A stretch of DNA of 17,940 nucleotides. Origin: Pseudomonadota bacterium. Lineage in GTDB: Bacteria; Pseudomonadota; Alphaproteobacteria; Rhizobiales; Xanthobacteraceae. The notes beneath the pieces are model-generated. The model had not been told where the DNA came from. It made no database searches and worked only from the letters and a program-made list of their open reading frames with translations. Location of the stretch: assembly GCA_963205465.1 (NCBI GenBank), contig CAUJKG010000408.1:1-17940 (forward strand), in the 5' to 3' direction. Position 1 is the first letter of the stretch. Each line of letters begins with the position of its first letter. Position numbers and translations under genes: made by a program. Shown here one piece after another: positions 7,485 through 14,697 of the stretch.

Positions 7485-7606
7485 AGCGGTCCCGCACACA
7501 GGCTGGTTTTTGCGCGTTCCTGCGGATTTCGCTCCCGGCAGAGCCGCCATTCCGCTGCCGCCGCTTGCAAATACCGGGCGAGGCAGGTAGTTCGCAGGGC
7601 CTAATT

Positions 7607-7683
7607 GCGCTCGTAGCTCTGCTGGATAGATCTCCATACTACGAATCTGGGGGTCGGGAGTTCGAATCTCTCCGAGCGCGCCA
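7607..7683 (+). tRNA. tRNA-Arg(ACG)-like gene with consensus-breaking bases (possible pseudo-tRNA)
   Basis: The cloverleaf can be drawn fully. The 7-bp acceptor stem GCGCTCG/CGAGCGC is perfect, with discriminator G and an encoded CCA. The anticodon loop is CTACGAA with anticodon ACG, the variable loop has 5 nt, and the T-arm is GGGAG-TTCGAAT-CTCTC. Three bases are unusual. Position 14 is T instead of the near-universal A that pairs with U8. Position 24 is T, giving a C-T mismatch with C11 in the D-stem. Position 30 is T, giving a T-C mismatch with C40 in the anticodon stem. Arg-ACG (read with inosine) normally decodes CGU/CGC/CGA, so a defective copy matters if it is the only one. A weak TTGCAA at 7565-7570 could be part of its promoter. 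TTTTT follows the CCA end closely. Confidence 0.75.
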
Positions 7684-7734
7684 TTTTTCTCCGGGAATGG
7701 CCGCCCTGAACAAGGTGGGTTCGAACCGCCGCGT

Positions 7735-7755
7735 TATTTTTCCTGCCGAAAAATA
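7735..7755. terminator. AT-rich perfect hairpin
   Basis: TATTTTTC (7735-7742) and GAAAAATA (7748-7755) form a perfect 8-bp stem around the loop CTGCC. Its T/A tracts are within the stem. It may end the tRNA transcript from the left or transcripts arriving from the right, but neither side has a clean T-run after the stem, so this is tentative. Confidence 0.35.
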
Positions 7756-7923
7756 GGAAGTTTCAGGATCGGGCCGAACGGCCATGCCAGGCGGCAAAGG
7801 CTCCGGATGCCGGTTGCTCCTGCGTCTGCTTCAGCAGAGCGTTGAGGCCGCTACTTCGGCAGCCATCGGCTCCGGTGGATCGTTTCCGGCACCGCCTGCA
7901 ATTATTGAAACGCAATTTAGGCG

Positions 7924-7950
7924 TGCGTCGGCGGCAGGGCCGCCAACGCA
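7924..7950 (-). terminator. Hairpin 6 bp past the monooxygenase stop
   Basis: TGCGTCGGCGGC (7924-7935) pairs with GCCGCCAACGCA (7939-7950) over 12 bp with one mismatch (a G-U wobble in the minus-strand RNA) around a 3-nt loop. It begins 6 bp after the stop codon of the last gene of operon A, the expected place for a transcript end. A T-run is lacking on the minus strand, so termination may be weak, or the hairpin may protect the mRNA 3' end. Confidence 0.55.
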
Positions 7951-7956
7951 TCTTTA

Positions 7957-9150
7957 TCAATTCGGCAAGATGTCGCCGAATACCCAGGCCAGCGTTTCGT
8001 GCAGTCCCTTCGGATCGGCATTCGCAAGCAGCTGATTGCGAAGTTCTCGTTGCACGCCGACGGCATGATAAATTTCACCGAACTGGCGCGAGGTCAGTTG
8101 AATGCGCGCGGTGCGCAGATAGCGCTCTTTTTGATATGCGAGGAAAGCGTCTTCGATTGCCGCGTGGCGATCGACCATATCGGCGAGAACGATCGCGTCT
8201 TCGAGCGCCATGCAGGCGCCCTGGGAAATGTAAACGTAAGTAGGATGCGCGGCATCTCCGAGCAGCGTGACGCGGCCTTTCGACCACTCCTTCAGCGGCG
8301 GACGATCATAAAGCACCCATGCTCTCGACACGTCGATGTGTTCCAGCAGCGCCTTCACGTGAGGGCAGGCGTCGCGAAAACGCTCCATCATCATATCGCG
8401 GTTGCCGCGCGGATAGCCGTCCTCGAATTTGACGCTGGGGTCCCGATAGCTTGCGCCAATGTTGAAGATTTGATCGCGCCGAAGCGGATAGTGAAAGAAG
8501 TCGAGCTCCGGCCCACCCCACATCGTGACGGACTGGGAGTAGAGTTCCTGCGGAATTTCTTTGACCGGCACGACACCCCTGCACAGGACGTAGCTATCGG
8601 TTGTGGGCGGAGCACTGCCGAACAAGGTAGCGCGGCTTTCCGACCACAGGCCGTCGGCGGCCACCATCGCGCGGCCCTCATAGGTCGAGCCGTCCGCGGT
8701 CGTGACGACAACCCGGTCATCCGCTTCCTTGAATTTCACCACTTTGCTGTTGGTCGTAAGGGTCACCAGCGGCGAGGATCGGCAGCCGTTCAGAAGGGCT
8801 TCCAGGATGTCGCCCCGGTGCAGCAACGCATAGCGGTATCCGAAACGGGCGACGAATTCGTCGTCGATCGGAGACTGATAAACCGCTTTGCCCGTCAACA
8901 TGTCGCCCAGAACCAGCTTCTCCGGATAGGCGGCGTTTTTCTGCACGTCTTCCAGGACGCCAAGTATCTTGAACGCTTTGAAAGCGTTCGGCGGCATTTG
9001 AATCCCGGCGCCGATTTCCTTGAGCTCCGGCGCCTGTTCGAGAATCTGCACCGCATAGCCTTTACGCGAGAGCGCAAGAGCGGTGGCTACGCCGCCGATG
9101 CCACCGCCAACGATAATGATGGGCAGCGTGGTGTTGTCTTTGCTGGGCAT
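7957..9150 (-). CDS. FAD-dependent aromatic-ring monooxygenase (salicylate / 3-hydroxybenzoate 6-hydroxylase-like)
   Basis: This 397-aa class A flavoprotein monooxygenase is of the PHBH fold, using NAD(P)H and O2 to hydroxylate an activated aromatic or heteroaromatic ring in the cytoplasm. The N-terminal dinucleotide-binding motif is IIIVGGGIGGVATALALSRK (about 11-30), ending with an acidic residue in QILEQA. The middle AADG (164-167) corresponds to the DG motif, and GRVTLLGDAAHP (292-303) is the GD motif binding the FAD ribityl chain, followed by SQGACMALEDA. The start is the ATG at 9150, with AGGA 8 nt upstream; a longer in-frame reading to 9426 overlaps hyuB and its extra part looks like random Arg-rich translation. 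It is the last gene of operon A, 35 bp behind hyuB. The substrate is unknown. After GDAAHP, the usual MLP(F/Y) is replaced by TYVYIS, which may reflect a different substrate pocket. Confidence 0.9.
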   Translation of the reverse strand: MPSKDNTTLPIIIVGGGIGGVATALALSRKGYAVQILEQAPELKEIGAGIQMPPNAFKAFKILGVLEDVQKNAAYPEKLVLGDMLTGKAVYQSPIDDEFVARFGYRYALLHRGDILEALLNGCRSSPLVTLTTNSKVVKFKEADDRVVVTTADGSTYEGRAMVAADGLWSESRATLFGSAPPTTDSYVLCRGVVPVKEIPQELYSQSVTMWGGPELDFFHYPLRRDQIFNIGASYRDPSVKFEDGYPRGNRDMMMERFRDACPHVKALLEHIDVSRAWVLYDRPPLKEWSKGRVTLLGDAAHPTYVYISQGACMALEDAIVLADMVDRHAAIEDAFLAYQKERYLRTARIQLTSRQFGEIYHAVGVQRELRNQLLANADPKGLHETLAWVFGDILPN

Positions 9151-9185
9151 TTCAATCGTCCTGGTGTTTCCTGCAGAGGAAAAGA

Positions 9186-10847
9186 TTAAGGTCTGGCGGT
9201 GGGGGAGATTTTTTCGTCCTTCACGTCCGCTTCCTGTAGGCGCGGATCTCTGAGGTTGGCCGGTCCGTTGCCGCCGCCGCCAGCCGTGGTGACGACGACA
9301 CGATCGCCTTTTTGAAGAACCGCCATCATCTTGGAAGGAATCTCTTCCGTTTGACCGTTGGTTCGGAAGATTTGCGAGATCGCCATCGCGCCGGCCTCGC
9401 CGCCATTGCTTCCGCTTGCGGCGCACATGTGCCGTTCGCCGCGATGCGTGAAGCGGACTTCGCCTTCGAGCACTTCATATTCCTTTACGATGCCGAGGCC
9501 GCCGCGTTGCTTGCCGGCGCCCCCCGAACCCGATCGCAGCGCGACCTGATGCACCCTGATCGGCGCTTCCATCTCCATCGCTTCGACGGGCAGGTTCATG
9601 CAGTTGGAGACGTCGGTTTCGATGACATCGACGCCGTCCGAGGTGAGGCCGGCACCGCTGCCGCCGGCGACCAGTTCTCCGACGACAAAGGATTCGCCGC
9701 TTTGGCGTAAGCCGCCGAACATGATCGCCAGCATTTCGCCGGAAGAGTCCGCCGGAACGCGTTCGGGAACCGCCGGGCGGAGCGCGCCGAGAATGCATCC
9801 GGCCATGCGTTTGATGGTTGCGGTGCGTGCATTGACCGGGGCCGGCTCGACCGGGTTCACGATCGAACCGACGGGCAACTCTAGCGAGATCGGGCGGAAG
9901 CAACCGGCATTGGTCGGGATATTGGGGTCGGTTACCGCGCGGATCGCAAAACAGGCGGCGGCAAGTGCGCCGGACGGCACGGCATTGAACGGGCCGCGCA
10001 CTTGCGGGGAGGAGCCGGTGAAATCGACGTGGAAGTTTCCATCCTTGATGGTAACCGCCACCTGAAACTTGATGCGCTTGTCCAGTTCGATCCCGTCGTT
10101 ATCGTTATAGTCGACGTAGGAGTAGGTTCCTTCGGGGATCGAGCGCAGCGCTGCGCGCGTCAGCTGCTCCGACTTTTCGAGCAGGTTCTCGAAGATCGCG
10201 CCGACCAAGTTGTGGCCGAGCGCATCGACCAGTTCGCCGACGCGGCGCGCGCCGACGTTGCAGGCGGCAAGTTGCGCGTTCAGGTCTCCCATGACGGTGT
10301 TCGGGATCCGCACATTTTGCCGGATGAGGGAAACGAGCGTCTCGTTGTATTCGCCGTTCTCGCGGAAACGCAGCGGCGGAATCCGCAGGCCCTCCTGGAA
10401 TATTTCAACGGCGTTGGTCGGCACCGAACCGGGCGACATGCCGCCCATGTCCTGATGATGGGTCATCGCGGCCGAAATCGCGACGACACGGCCGTCTTTT
10501 GCCACGATCGGAGTCACGATCGCGATATCCGGAAGATGCGTTCCGCCCTGATAGGGCTCGTTCATGATGAAGGCGTCGCCGGCTTTCATCTTCGCAACCG
10601 GGAACAGCTCCAGGATTTTTGCGACCACGGGAATGAGCGTGCCGAGGTGCACCGGGATCGCGCAGGCTTGCGCCAGCGTTTCGCCTTCGACGGTGAAGAG
10701 GCTCGCGGATGCGTCGAGCCCTTCTTTCACGATCGGGGAGAAGGAGGAGCGAAGCAGCGTTTGCTGCATTTCGTTGGCAATGCCGTCCAGCTTGTTGCGG
10801 ACGACCTCAAGGGTAATCGGGTCGAGACCCCCATCGCGCTGTTGCAT
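9186..10847 (-). CDS. HyuB-family subunit (hydantoinase B / oxoprolinase / acetone carboxylase alpha-like)
   Basis: This 553-aa protein is of the HyuB family. With HyuA it forms an ATP-dependent enzyme acting on cyclic amides (5-oxoproline, N-methylhydantoin, caprolactam) or, in relatives, carboxylating ketones. The N-terminus LDPITLEVVRNKLDGIANEM is characteristic. Putative metal-binding motifs are NEPYQGGTHLPD (96-107, with His104 and Asp107) and MTHHQDMGGMSPG (128-140). A Gly-rich C-terminus includes RSGSGGAGKQRGG and TTAGGGGNGPANLRDP, where the family usually has GGGGYGDP. The start follows AAAGGA at good spacing, only 3 bp after hyuA. No gene for a small gamma subunit (as in acetone carboxylase) is present, favouring a two-subunit hydrolase. 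Regulation is probably shared with hyuA through the XRE-cupin protein. Confidence 0.92.
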   Translation of the reverse strand: MQQRDGGLDPITLEVVRNKLDGIANEMQQTLLRSSFSPIVKEGLDASASLFTVEGETLAQACAIPVHLGTLIPVVAKILELFPVAKMKAGDAFIMNEPYQGGTHLPDIAIVTPIVAKDGRVVAISAAMTHHQDMGGMSPGSVPTNAVEIFQEGLRIPPLRFRENGEYNETLVSLIRQNVRIPNTVMGDLNAQLAACNVGARRVGELVDALGHNLVGAIFENLLEKSEQLTRAALRSIPEGTYSYVDYNDNDGIELDKRIKFQVAVTIKDGNFHVDFTGSSPQVRGPFNAVPSGALAAACFAIRAVTDPNIPTNAGCFRPISLELPVGSIVNPVEPAPVNARTATIKRMAGCILGALRPAVPERVPADSSGEMLAIMFGGLRQSGESFVVGELVAGGSGAGLTSDGVDVIETDVSNCMNLPVEAMEMEAPIRVHQVALRSGSGGAGKQRGGLGIVKEYEVLEGEVRFTHRGERHMCAASGSNGGEAGAMAISQIFRTNGQTEEIPSKMMAVLQKGDRVVVTTAGGGGNGPANLRDPRLQEADVKDEKISPTARP

Positions 10848-10850
10848 TGT

Positions 10851-12896
10851 TTATCCTTTCGTCAAGATGACATTGGCGGCATCGTCGACCACGCCGTTCC
10901 AGCCCGGTTCGACCAGGGTTGTGGTGTCGGACTGCTGCACCAGAGCGGGGCCGGAAAATTTGAATCCCACGGGCAACGCTTCGCGATTGAGCACGCGCGC
11001 TTCCACGGGCTGATCGAATCCGCTCACCCAGATTTTGCGCGTGCCAAGCTCGATGGGAGCGCTTGTGGGCGGCACCTTCATTTCTTCGATCGTATCGCTC
11101 CCGGCCGCCTGATGGATCGCGCGCAGTGCGACCAGCTTCGCCGGCACGCGCACTGCATGACCATAGATGCGGTCGTGCGCGATCAGGAAATCTTCGTAGA
11201 GCCGCTCCGCAAGACCGGGCGTCCTCGGATCGAAATTGATTTCGAGGGCGTAGGATTGCCCGATGAAGCAAACATCGGCGTAATAGGTGACGGTGACCTC
11301 GGCGCGCTGCACGCGCTCGGCTTGCATCAATTTCGAAGCTGCTTCGTCGAGCTGAGCGAGCGCTTGGTTGACCGCGTCCACGGAAAGCTGCGCAAGCGGC
11401 TGCGAAAATGCCGCCGATACTTCGTGCTCGATCGGGGCCGCGAGCAAGCCCGCGGCCGCCAATACGCCTGGAATGCGCGGAATGACGACTTTCGTCATTT
11501 TGAGTTCGGTCGCGAGCGCGGTTGCATGCAATCCGCCGGCGCCGCCGAGCGGCATCAATGAAAACTCGCGTTGATCCACGCCCTGCCGCACCGATACCGC
11601 CCGGATGCCTTCCGCCATCTGCGCGTTCAGAACCCGGTGGATGCCGAGTGCGGCCCGCTCCAGCGAAATGCCGAGCGGCTGCGCAACGTCTTTTTGTACG
11701 GCTTCGTGAGCCAGCGCCGGATTCAATTTCAGACTGCCGCCCGCGAAATAGTCGGGATCGAGATAGCCGAGCAGGACGGAGGCGTCGCACACCGTAGCCT
11801 GTTTGCCGCCCCGGCCGTAGCAAGCCGGGCCCGGCTCCGAACCGGCCGAATGAGGCCCAACGCGCAGGCTGCCGCCCTCGACGCGGGCAATGCTGCCGCC
11901 GCCCGAGCCGATGGTGTTCACGTCGACCATGGCGACGCGAACGGCGTAATCTCCGATGATGCCTTCGGGGCGGATCAGGGGCTTTCGCTTGCTGATCAGC
12001 GCGATGTCGGCAGAGGTGCCGCCGATATCGATCGTGATGATGTTTTCCGCGTTTGCCGAGGTGCCCGCGATCTTGCCGCCAACCACGCCGCCGGCGGGCC
12101 CCGACAAGAATAGCCGGATGGGACGCATGCGCGCGACCTCGGAAACGGTGAGACCGCCGCGCGACTGCATCACCTGCAACGGAGCGCCGACCCCTTCTTC
12201 TTTCAGCGACCGCTCGAGATTCTCCAGATATTTGGCGACGGTCGGTTTGACGTAGGCATCAAACGCCGTCGCAACGGTGCGCTCATATTCGCGAAAATGC
12301 GGGTCCACTTCCGAGGATATGGAAATGGCAAGGTCGGGATACCATTCGGAAATGAGTTGCTTGGCGCGCCGCTCGTGAGCGGGATTTGCGAACGCGAACA
12401 GAAAGACGATTGCGATCGACTGCACGCCCTCTTTTACGAGTTTATCGACCGCATGGCGTAACGCGCTCTCGTCGAGCTTGGTCAGTACTTCGCCGCTTGG
12501 CGCTACGCGCTCGCTGACTTCCTGCCGGAAGCGGCGCGGCGCCAGAAAGACCGGCGGCTGCGGTTCCAGGACGACATCATACATCTGCCGGCGCGACTGC
12601 CGGCCGATCTCCAGAATGTCGCGAAAGCCTTTCGTCGTGATGATCCCGATCGCAGCTCCCTTGCGTTCGAGCACGGCGTTGGTTGCAATGGTGGTGCCGT
12701 GGGCGAATTTCACCAGATCGTTCGGCTGCAATCCCCAGGTGGATTGAATATGCTTCAATGCGGCGACCACGGCTTCGCTGGGGTCTTTCCGCGTTGTCGG
12801 AAGCTTGAAAAACTTGATGTCTTTGCCGGGCTCTCGCATCACCACATCGGTGAAGGTGCCGCCGATGTCTACGCCAATTTCCAGTCGTCCGGTCAT
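10851..12896 (-). CDS. HyuA-family subunit (hydantoinase A / oxoprolinase / acetone carboxylase beta-like)
   Basis: This is the ATP-binding partner of HyuB, with an ASKHA-type (actin/hexokinase-like) fold that phosphorylates the substrate so that the ring can be opened. At 681 aa it fits the family. Motifs are GVDIGGTFTD (8-17, phosphate 1), HGTTIATNAVLER (66-78), SGPAGGVVGG (265-274), IDIGGTSADIALI (289-301, second phosphate loop), GSGGGSIA (330-337) and GPHSAGSEPGPACYGRGG (347-364). The ATG at 12896 gives the family-typical N-terminus; an in-frame ATG at 12914 adds six residues and lacks a Shine-Dalgarno sequence, while TGAGG lies 12 nt ahead of 12896. It is the first gene of operon A. A perfect TTGACA and a palindrome lie upstream, shared with the divergent regulator gene. 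The actual substrate cannot be told from sequence. Confidence 0.92.
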   Translation of the reverse strand: MTGRLEIGVDIGGTFTDVVMREPGKDIKFFKLPTTRKDPSEAVVAALKHIQSTWGLQPNDLVKFAHGTTIATNAVLERKGAAIGIITTKGFRDILEIGRQSRRQMYDVVLEPQPPVFLAPRRFRQEVSERVAPSGEVLTKLDESALRHAVDKLVKEGVQSIAIVFLFAFANPAHERRAKQLISEWYPDLAISISSEVDPHFREYERTVATAFDAYVKPTVAKYLENLERSLKEEGVGAPLQVMQSRGGLTVSEVARMRPIRLFLSGPAGGVVGGKIAGTSANAENIITIDIGGTSADIALISKRKPLIRPEGIIGDYAVRVAMVDVNTIGSGGGSIARVEGGSLRVGPHSAGSEPGPACYGRGGKQATVCDASVLLGYLDPDYFAGGSLKLNPALAHEAVQKDVAQPLGISLERAALGIHRVLNAQMAEGIRAVSVRQGVDQREFSLMPLGGAGGLHATALATELKMTKVVIPRIPGVLAAAGLLAAPIEHEVSAAFSQPLAQLSVDAVNQALAQLDEAASKLMQAERVQRAEVTVTYYADVCFIGQSYALEINFDPRTPGLAERLYEDFLIAHDRIYGHAVRVPAKLVALRAIHQAAGSDTIEEMKVPPTSAPIELGTRKIWVSGFDQPVEARVLNREALPVGFKFSGPALVQQSDTTTLVEPGWNGVVDDAANVILTKG

Positions 12897-12930
12897 TGCG
12901 GTGCTTAGCCTCATTGAAAATATCTGAGAG

Positions 12931-12953
12931 AATTTTCACTATGAGTGATAATT
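12931..12953. promoter_or_regulatory. 23-bp palindrome, probable operator of the XRE-cupin regulator
   Basis: The arms AATTTTCACT (12931-12940) and AGTGATAATT (12944-12953) flank ATG and match as inverted repeats in 9 of 10 positions. The core TCACT-ATG-AGTGA is perfect. It fills exactly the gap between the hyuA -35 and -10 elements and lies upstream of the divergent regulator gene, so one bound dimer could control both. The AT-rich composition stands out against the GC-rich flanks. Confidence 0.65.
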
Positions 12954-12959
12954 TGTCAA
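12931..12959 (-). promoter_or_regulatory. Probable promoter of the hyuA operon
   Basis: On the minus strand a consensus TTGACA (12954-12959) is followed after 17 nt by AAAATT (12931-12936), a poor -10. A perfect -35 with a weak -10 overlapped by an operator fits a regulated promoter. On the plus strand GATAAT occurs twice (12947-12952 and 12970-12975) as possible -10 boxes for the regulator gene, without a clear -35. Confidence 0.5.
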
Positions 12960-13024
12960 CGTGACCTTGGATAATTATGAACTCCTCCTGCAGTCCTATG
13001 TCGCCGCCCGTGAAAGTAAGAGCT

Positions 13025-13711
13025 ATGGCAACTGATCTCGAGCTGAATCGGGAATTAAGCCTTGGGAACGATGCGTGGATCGGTGCGCGGCTCCGGGAGC
13101 TACGCAAGGATCGCGGCTTTTCCATTCAGGAACTTGCCGACAAAGTATCGCTTTCGATCGGCATGATCAGCCAAATCGAGCGGGGCATCTCGACCCCGTC
13201 GCTGCGATCGCTGCGGCTGCTGGCGGAGGCGTTGGACGTTCCGGTTTCCTGGTTTTTCGCGTCTGCGAAAGGTCATGCTGCATCACGGCATATTGTGCGA
13301 AAAGCCCAGCGGCGCCGGCTCCGCGTGCCCGACGTCGGCGTGGTGCAGGAGCTGCTCAGCCCCAGCTCGGCGTCGAAGATCGAGATCTATGAGGTCACGC
13401 TGGAGGTCGGCGGAAACTCTGGGCCGGACGCCTATACGCATGAAGGCGAAAAATACGGCCTCGTGATCGAAGGGGAAATGCAGCTGCGGATCGGCAATGA
13501 CGTTCATACGCTGGAATGTGGCGACAGCTTTCACTTTCCGAGCACGCAGCCGCATCGTTTGGAAAACGCCGGAACCGGCATCACCCGCTTCGTCTGGATT
13601 GTCGCGCATGACGACGCCAAGGCCGCGCGTAAAAAAAAGGCGAGTAGTTCAAAGGCGTCGCCGCGGAAGGGAGCGGCTGGCAAGCCGGATTATTATCGCG
13701 GCGGCTCGTAG
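13025..13711 (+). CDS. XRE-family regulator with C-terminal cupin domain
   Basis: This transcription factor has an N-terminal Cro/C1-type helix-turn-helix (IGARLRELRKDRGFSIQELA, then SIGMISQIERGISTPSLRSLRLLAEALDVPVSWFF) and a C-terminal single-domain cupin. The cupin strands include AYTHEGEKYGLVIEGEMQL and ECGDSFHFPSTQPHRLENAG, with His/Glu residues that could bind a metal or ligand. The tail is Lys/Ser-rich. Such proteins often sense a catabolic intermediate and control neighbouring operons. The start chosen is the ATG at 13025 (MATDLEL, 228 aa), preceded by a purine-rich AAGTAAGAG. In-frame ATGs at 12998 and 12977 would add 9 or 16 residues but lack a ribosome site, and 12977 directly follows a possible -10. 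It diverges from hyuA, and its 3' end overlaps the convergent HxlR gene by 19 bp. Confidence 0.9.
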   Translation: MATDLELNRELSLGNDAWIGARLRELRKDRGFSIQELADKVSLSIGMISQIERGISTPSLRSLRLLAEALDVPVSWFFASAKGHAASRHIVRKAQRRRLRVPDVGVVQELLSPSSASKIEIYEVTLEVGGNSGPDAYTHEGEKYGLVIEGEMQLRIGNDVHTLECGDSFHFPSTQPHRLENAGTGITRFVWIVAHDDAKAARKKKASSSKASPRKGAAGKPDYYRGGS

Positions 13712-14664
13712 TTGCAGACATAGGATACGTCGCGCGGATGAATGGGTTTTCCGCAGCACGAGCAGACCGCGACGGGAGTAACCGCGATTCCCGATGGATG
13801 GATGAAGTCGAAATGACTGCGGTCGGGGCGGCTCACCCACTTCTCGCCCCACACCTTCATGAGAATCATGGGCCCGTAACTATCGAGACCCATCTTGGTG
13901 AGGTTGTATCCTCCGCGCGCGTCGTTCTTTTCGACGAAGCCTGCACGAATAAGATTGTTGAGCCGTCCCGACAGTACGCCCGGTCCGATTTCGAGGTTGT
14001 TCATGAAATCGTCGAAGCGATGATTGCCGTGGAACAGTTCCTGTAAGACCAGGAAGGTCCAGCGGTCGCCGACGATCGACAGCATCCGCTCGACGGAGCA
14101 GGGGCGCTTGCCTTGTACCGAGCCGTCCCAGGTCGAGCGTCTTTGCCGTTGTGTCCGCTTCGGCCGCGGCGTCCAGTAATCCGCCGGGATGCGAACCCTG
14201 ATCTTCTGCGCGTCCAACAACTCTCCGTTTTCCGCCCAGACGATCTTGGCCGAGAACCATGAGCGGCAGTTCTTGTGGAACAGCGCGAGCGGCGGCGTGT
14301 CGTCGCCGCACAACCATTTGTCGCCGAACGACATCATGCCGAGCGTGATCGGATAGACGTCCATGCCGCGTTCGGTCAGCCGGTATTGCTTGTGGTGGCC
14401 CGCTTCGCCCACTCTCTTGAAGATGCGGTTCTTCTCGAGCCGCAGCAGCCGCTTGGTCAGCGTCGCCCTGGGAATGCCGAGCTTTCGCTGAAACTCGGCA
14501 AAGCGGCGCGCACCGAAGAACGCTTCGCGGATGATGAGATAGGTCCACGTATCCGCAAGAATTTCGATGGTTTCGGTCTGTGCGGAATGCCGGACGAAAC
14601 CCTTCGGAGAATATTTATCCGCACGGGTTTCGTATCTGACAATAACCGCGGCAGCCGATTTCAC
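13693..14664 (-). CDS. Tandem-duplicated HxlR-type winged-helix regulator
   Basis: This 323-aa protein contains two HxlR-like winged helices, where the family usually has one in about 110-160 aa. Domain A is about residues 24-118 (ILADTWTYLIIREAFFGARRF ... RATLTKRLLRLEKNRIFKRV ... YRLTERGMDVYPITLGM). Domain B is about 186-277 (PCSVERMLSIVGDRWTFLVL ... GVLSGRLNNLIRAGFVEK ... YNLTKMGLDSYGPMILM). Each is followed by a similar tail. After B it carries CSCCGKPIHPRDV, a Cys-rich knuckle that may bind zinc. After A the matching ENGELLDAQKI has lost the cysteines but keeps an upstream HKNC. Only domain B has the N-terminal Cys (C189) typical of redox- or aldehyde-sensing HxlR proteins. It starts with GTG at 14664 behind AAGAGA and lies 33 bp after the CoA ligase gene, whose operon it probably controls. 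Confidence 0.85.
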   Translation of the reverse strand: MKSAAAVIVRYETRADKYSPKGFVRHSAQTETIEILADTWTYLIIREAFFGARRFAEFQRKLGIPRATLTKRLLRLEKNRIFKRVGEAGHHKQYRLTERGMDVYPITLGMMSFGDKWLCGDDTPPLALFHKNCRSWFSAKIVWAENGELLDAQKIRVRIPADYWTPRPKRTQRQRRSTWDGSVQGKRPCSVERMLSIVGDRWTFLVLQELFHGNHRFDDFMNNLEIGPGVLSGRLNNLIRAGFVEKNDARGGYNLTKMGLDSYGPMILMKVWGEKWVSRPDRSHFDFIHPSGIAVTPVAVCSCCGKPIHPRDVSYVCNYEPPR

Positions 14665-14697
14665 TTCTGTCTCTTCTTGTCTGGCGGCGGCCGATAC

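Larger units (their letters stand above)
7684..7956. other. Non-coding stretch between the tRNA and the monooxygenase gene
   Basis: No convincing protein gene is seen on either strand across 7684-7956; the short open frames present have no family features. Contents: a T-arm-like palindromic piece GGTGGGTTCGAACCGCC at 7714-7730, an 8-bp AT-rich perfect hairpin at 7735-7755, a small GGCC-gaac-GGCC palindrome at 7772-7783, and the 12-bp hairpin at 7924-7950. The adjoining 7485-7606, between the kinase and the tRNA, shows nothing clear beyond a possible tRNA promoter. Confidence 0.6.

Noticed and set aside
5745..7637. A 630-codon open frame on the minus strand opposite the histidine kinase.
   Set aside because: Arg/His/Ala-rich shadow typical of GC-rich DNA; the kinase motifs on the plus strand are intact.
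9151..9426. An N-terminal extension of the monooxygenase.
   Set aside because: It overlaps the hyuB 3' end, is Arg/Gly-rich without similarity, and the ATG at 9150 has a good ribosome site directly before the FAD-binding motif.
10002..11561. A 519-codon open frame on the plus strand opposite hyuB/hyuA.
   Set aside because: It is antisense to two clear enzyme genes and shows no recognisable domain.
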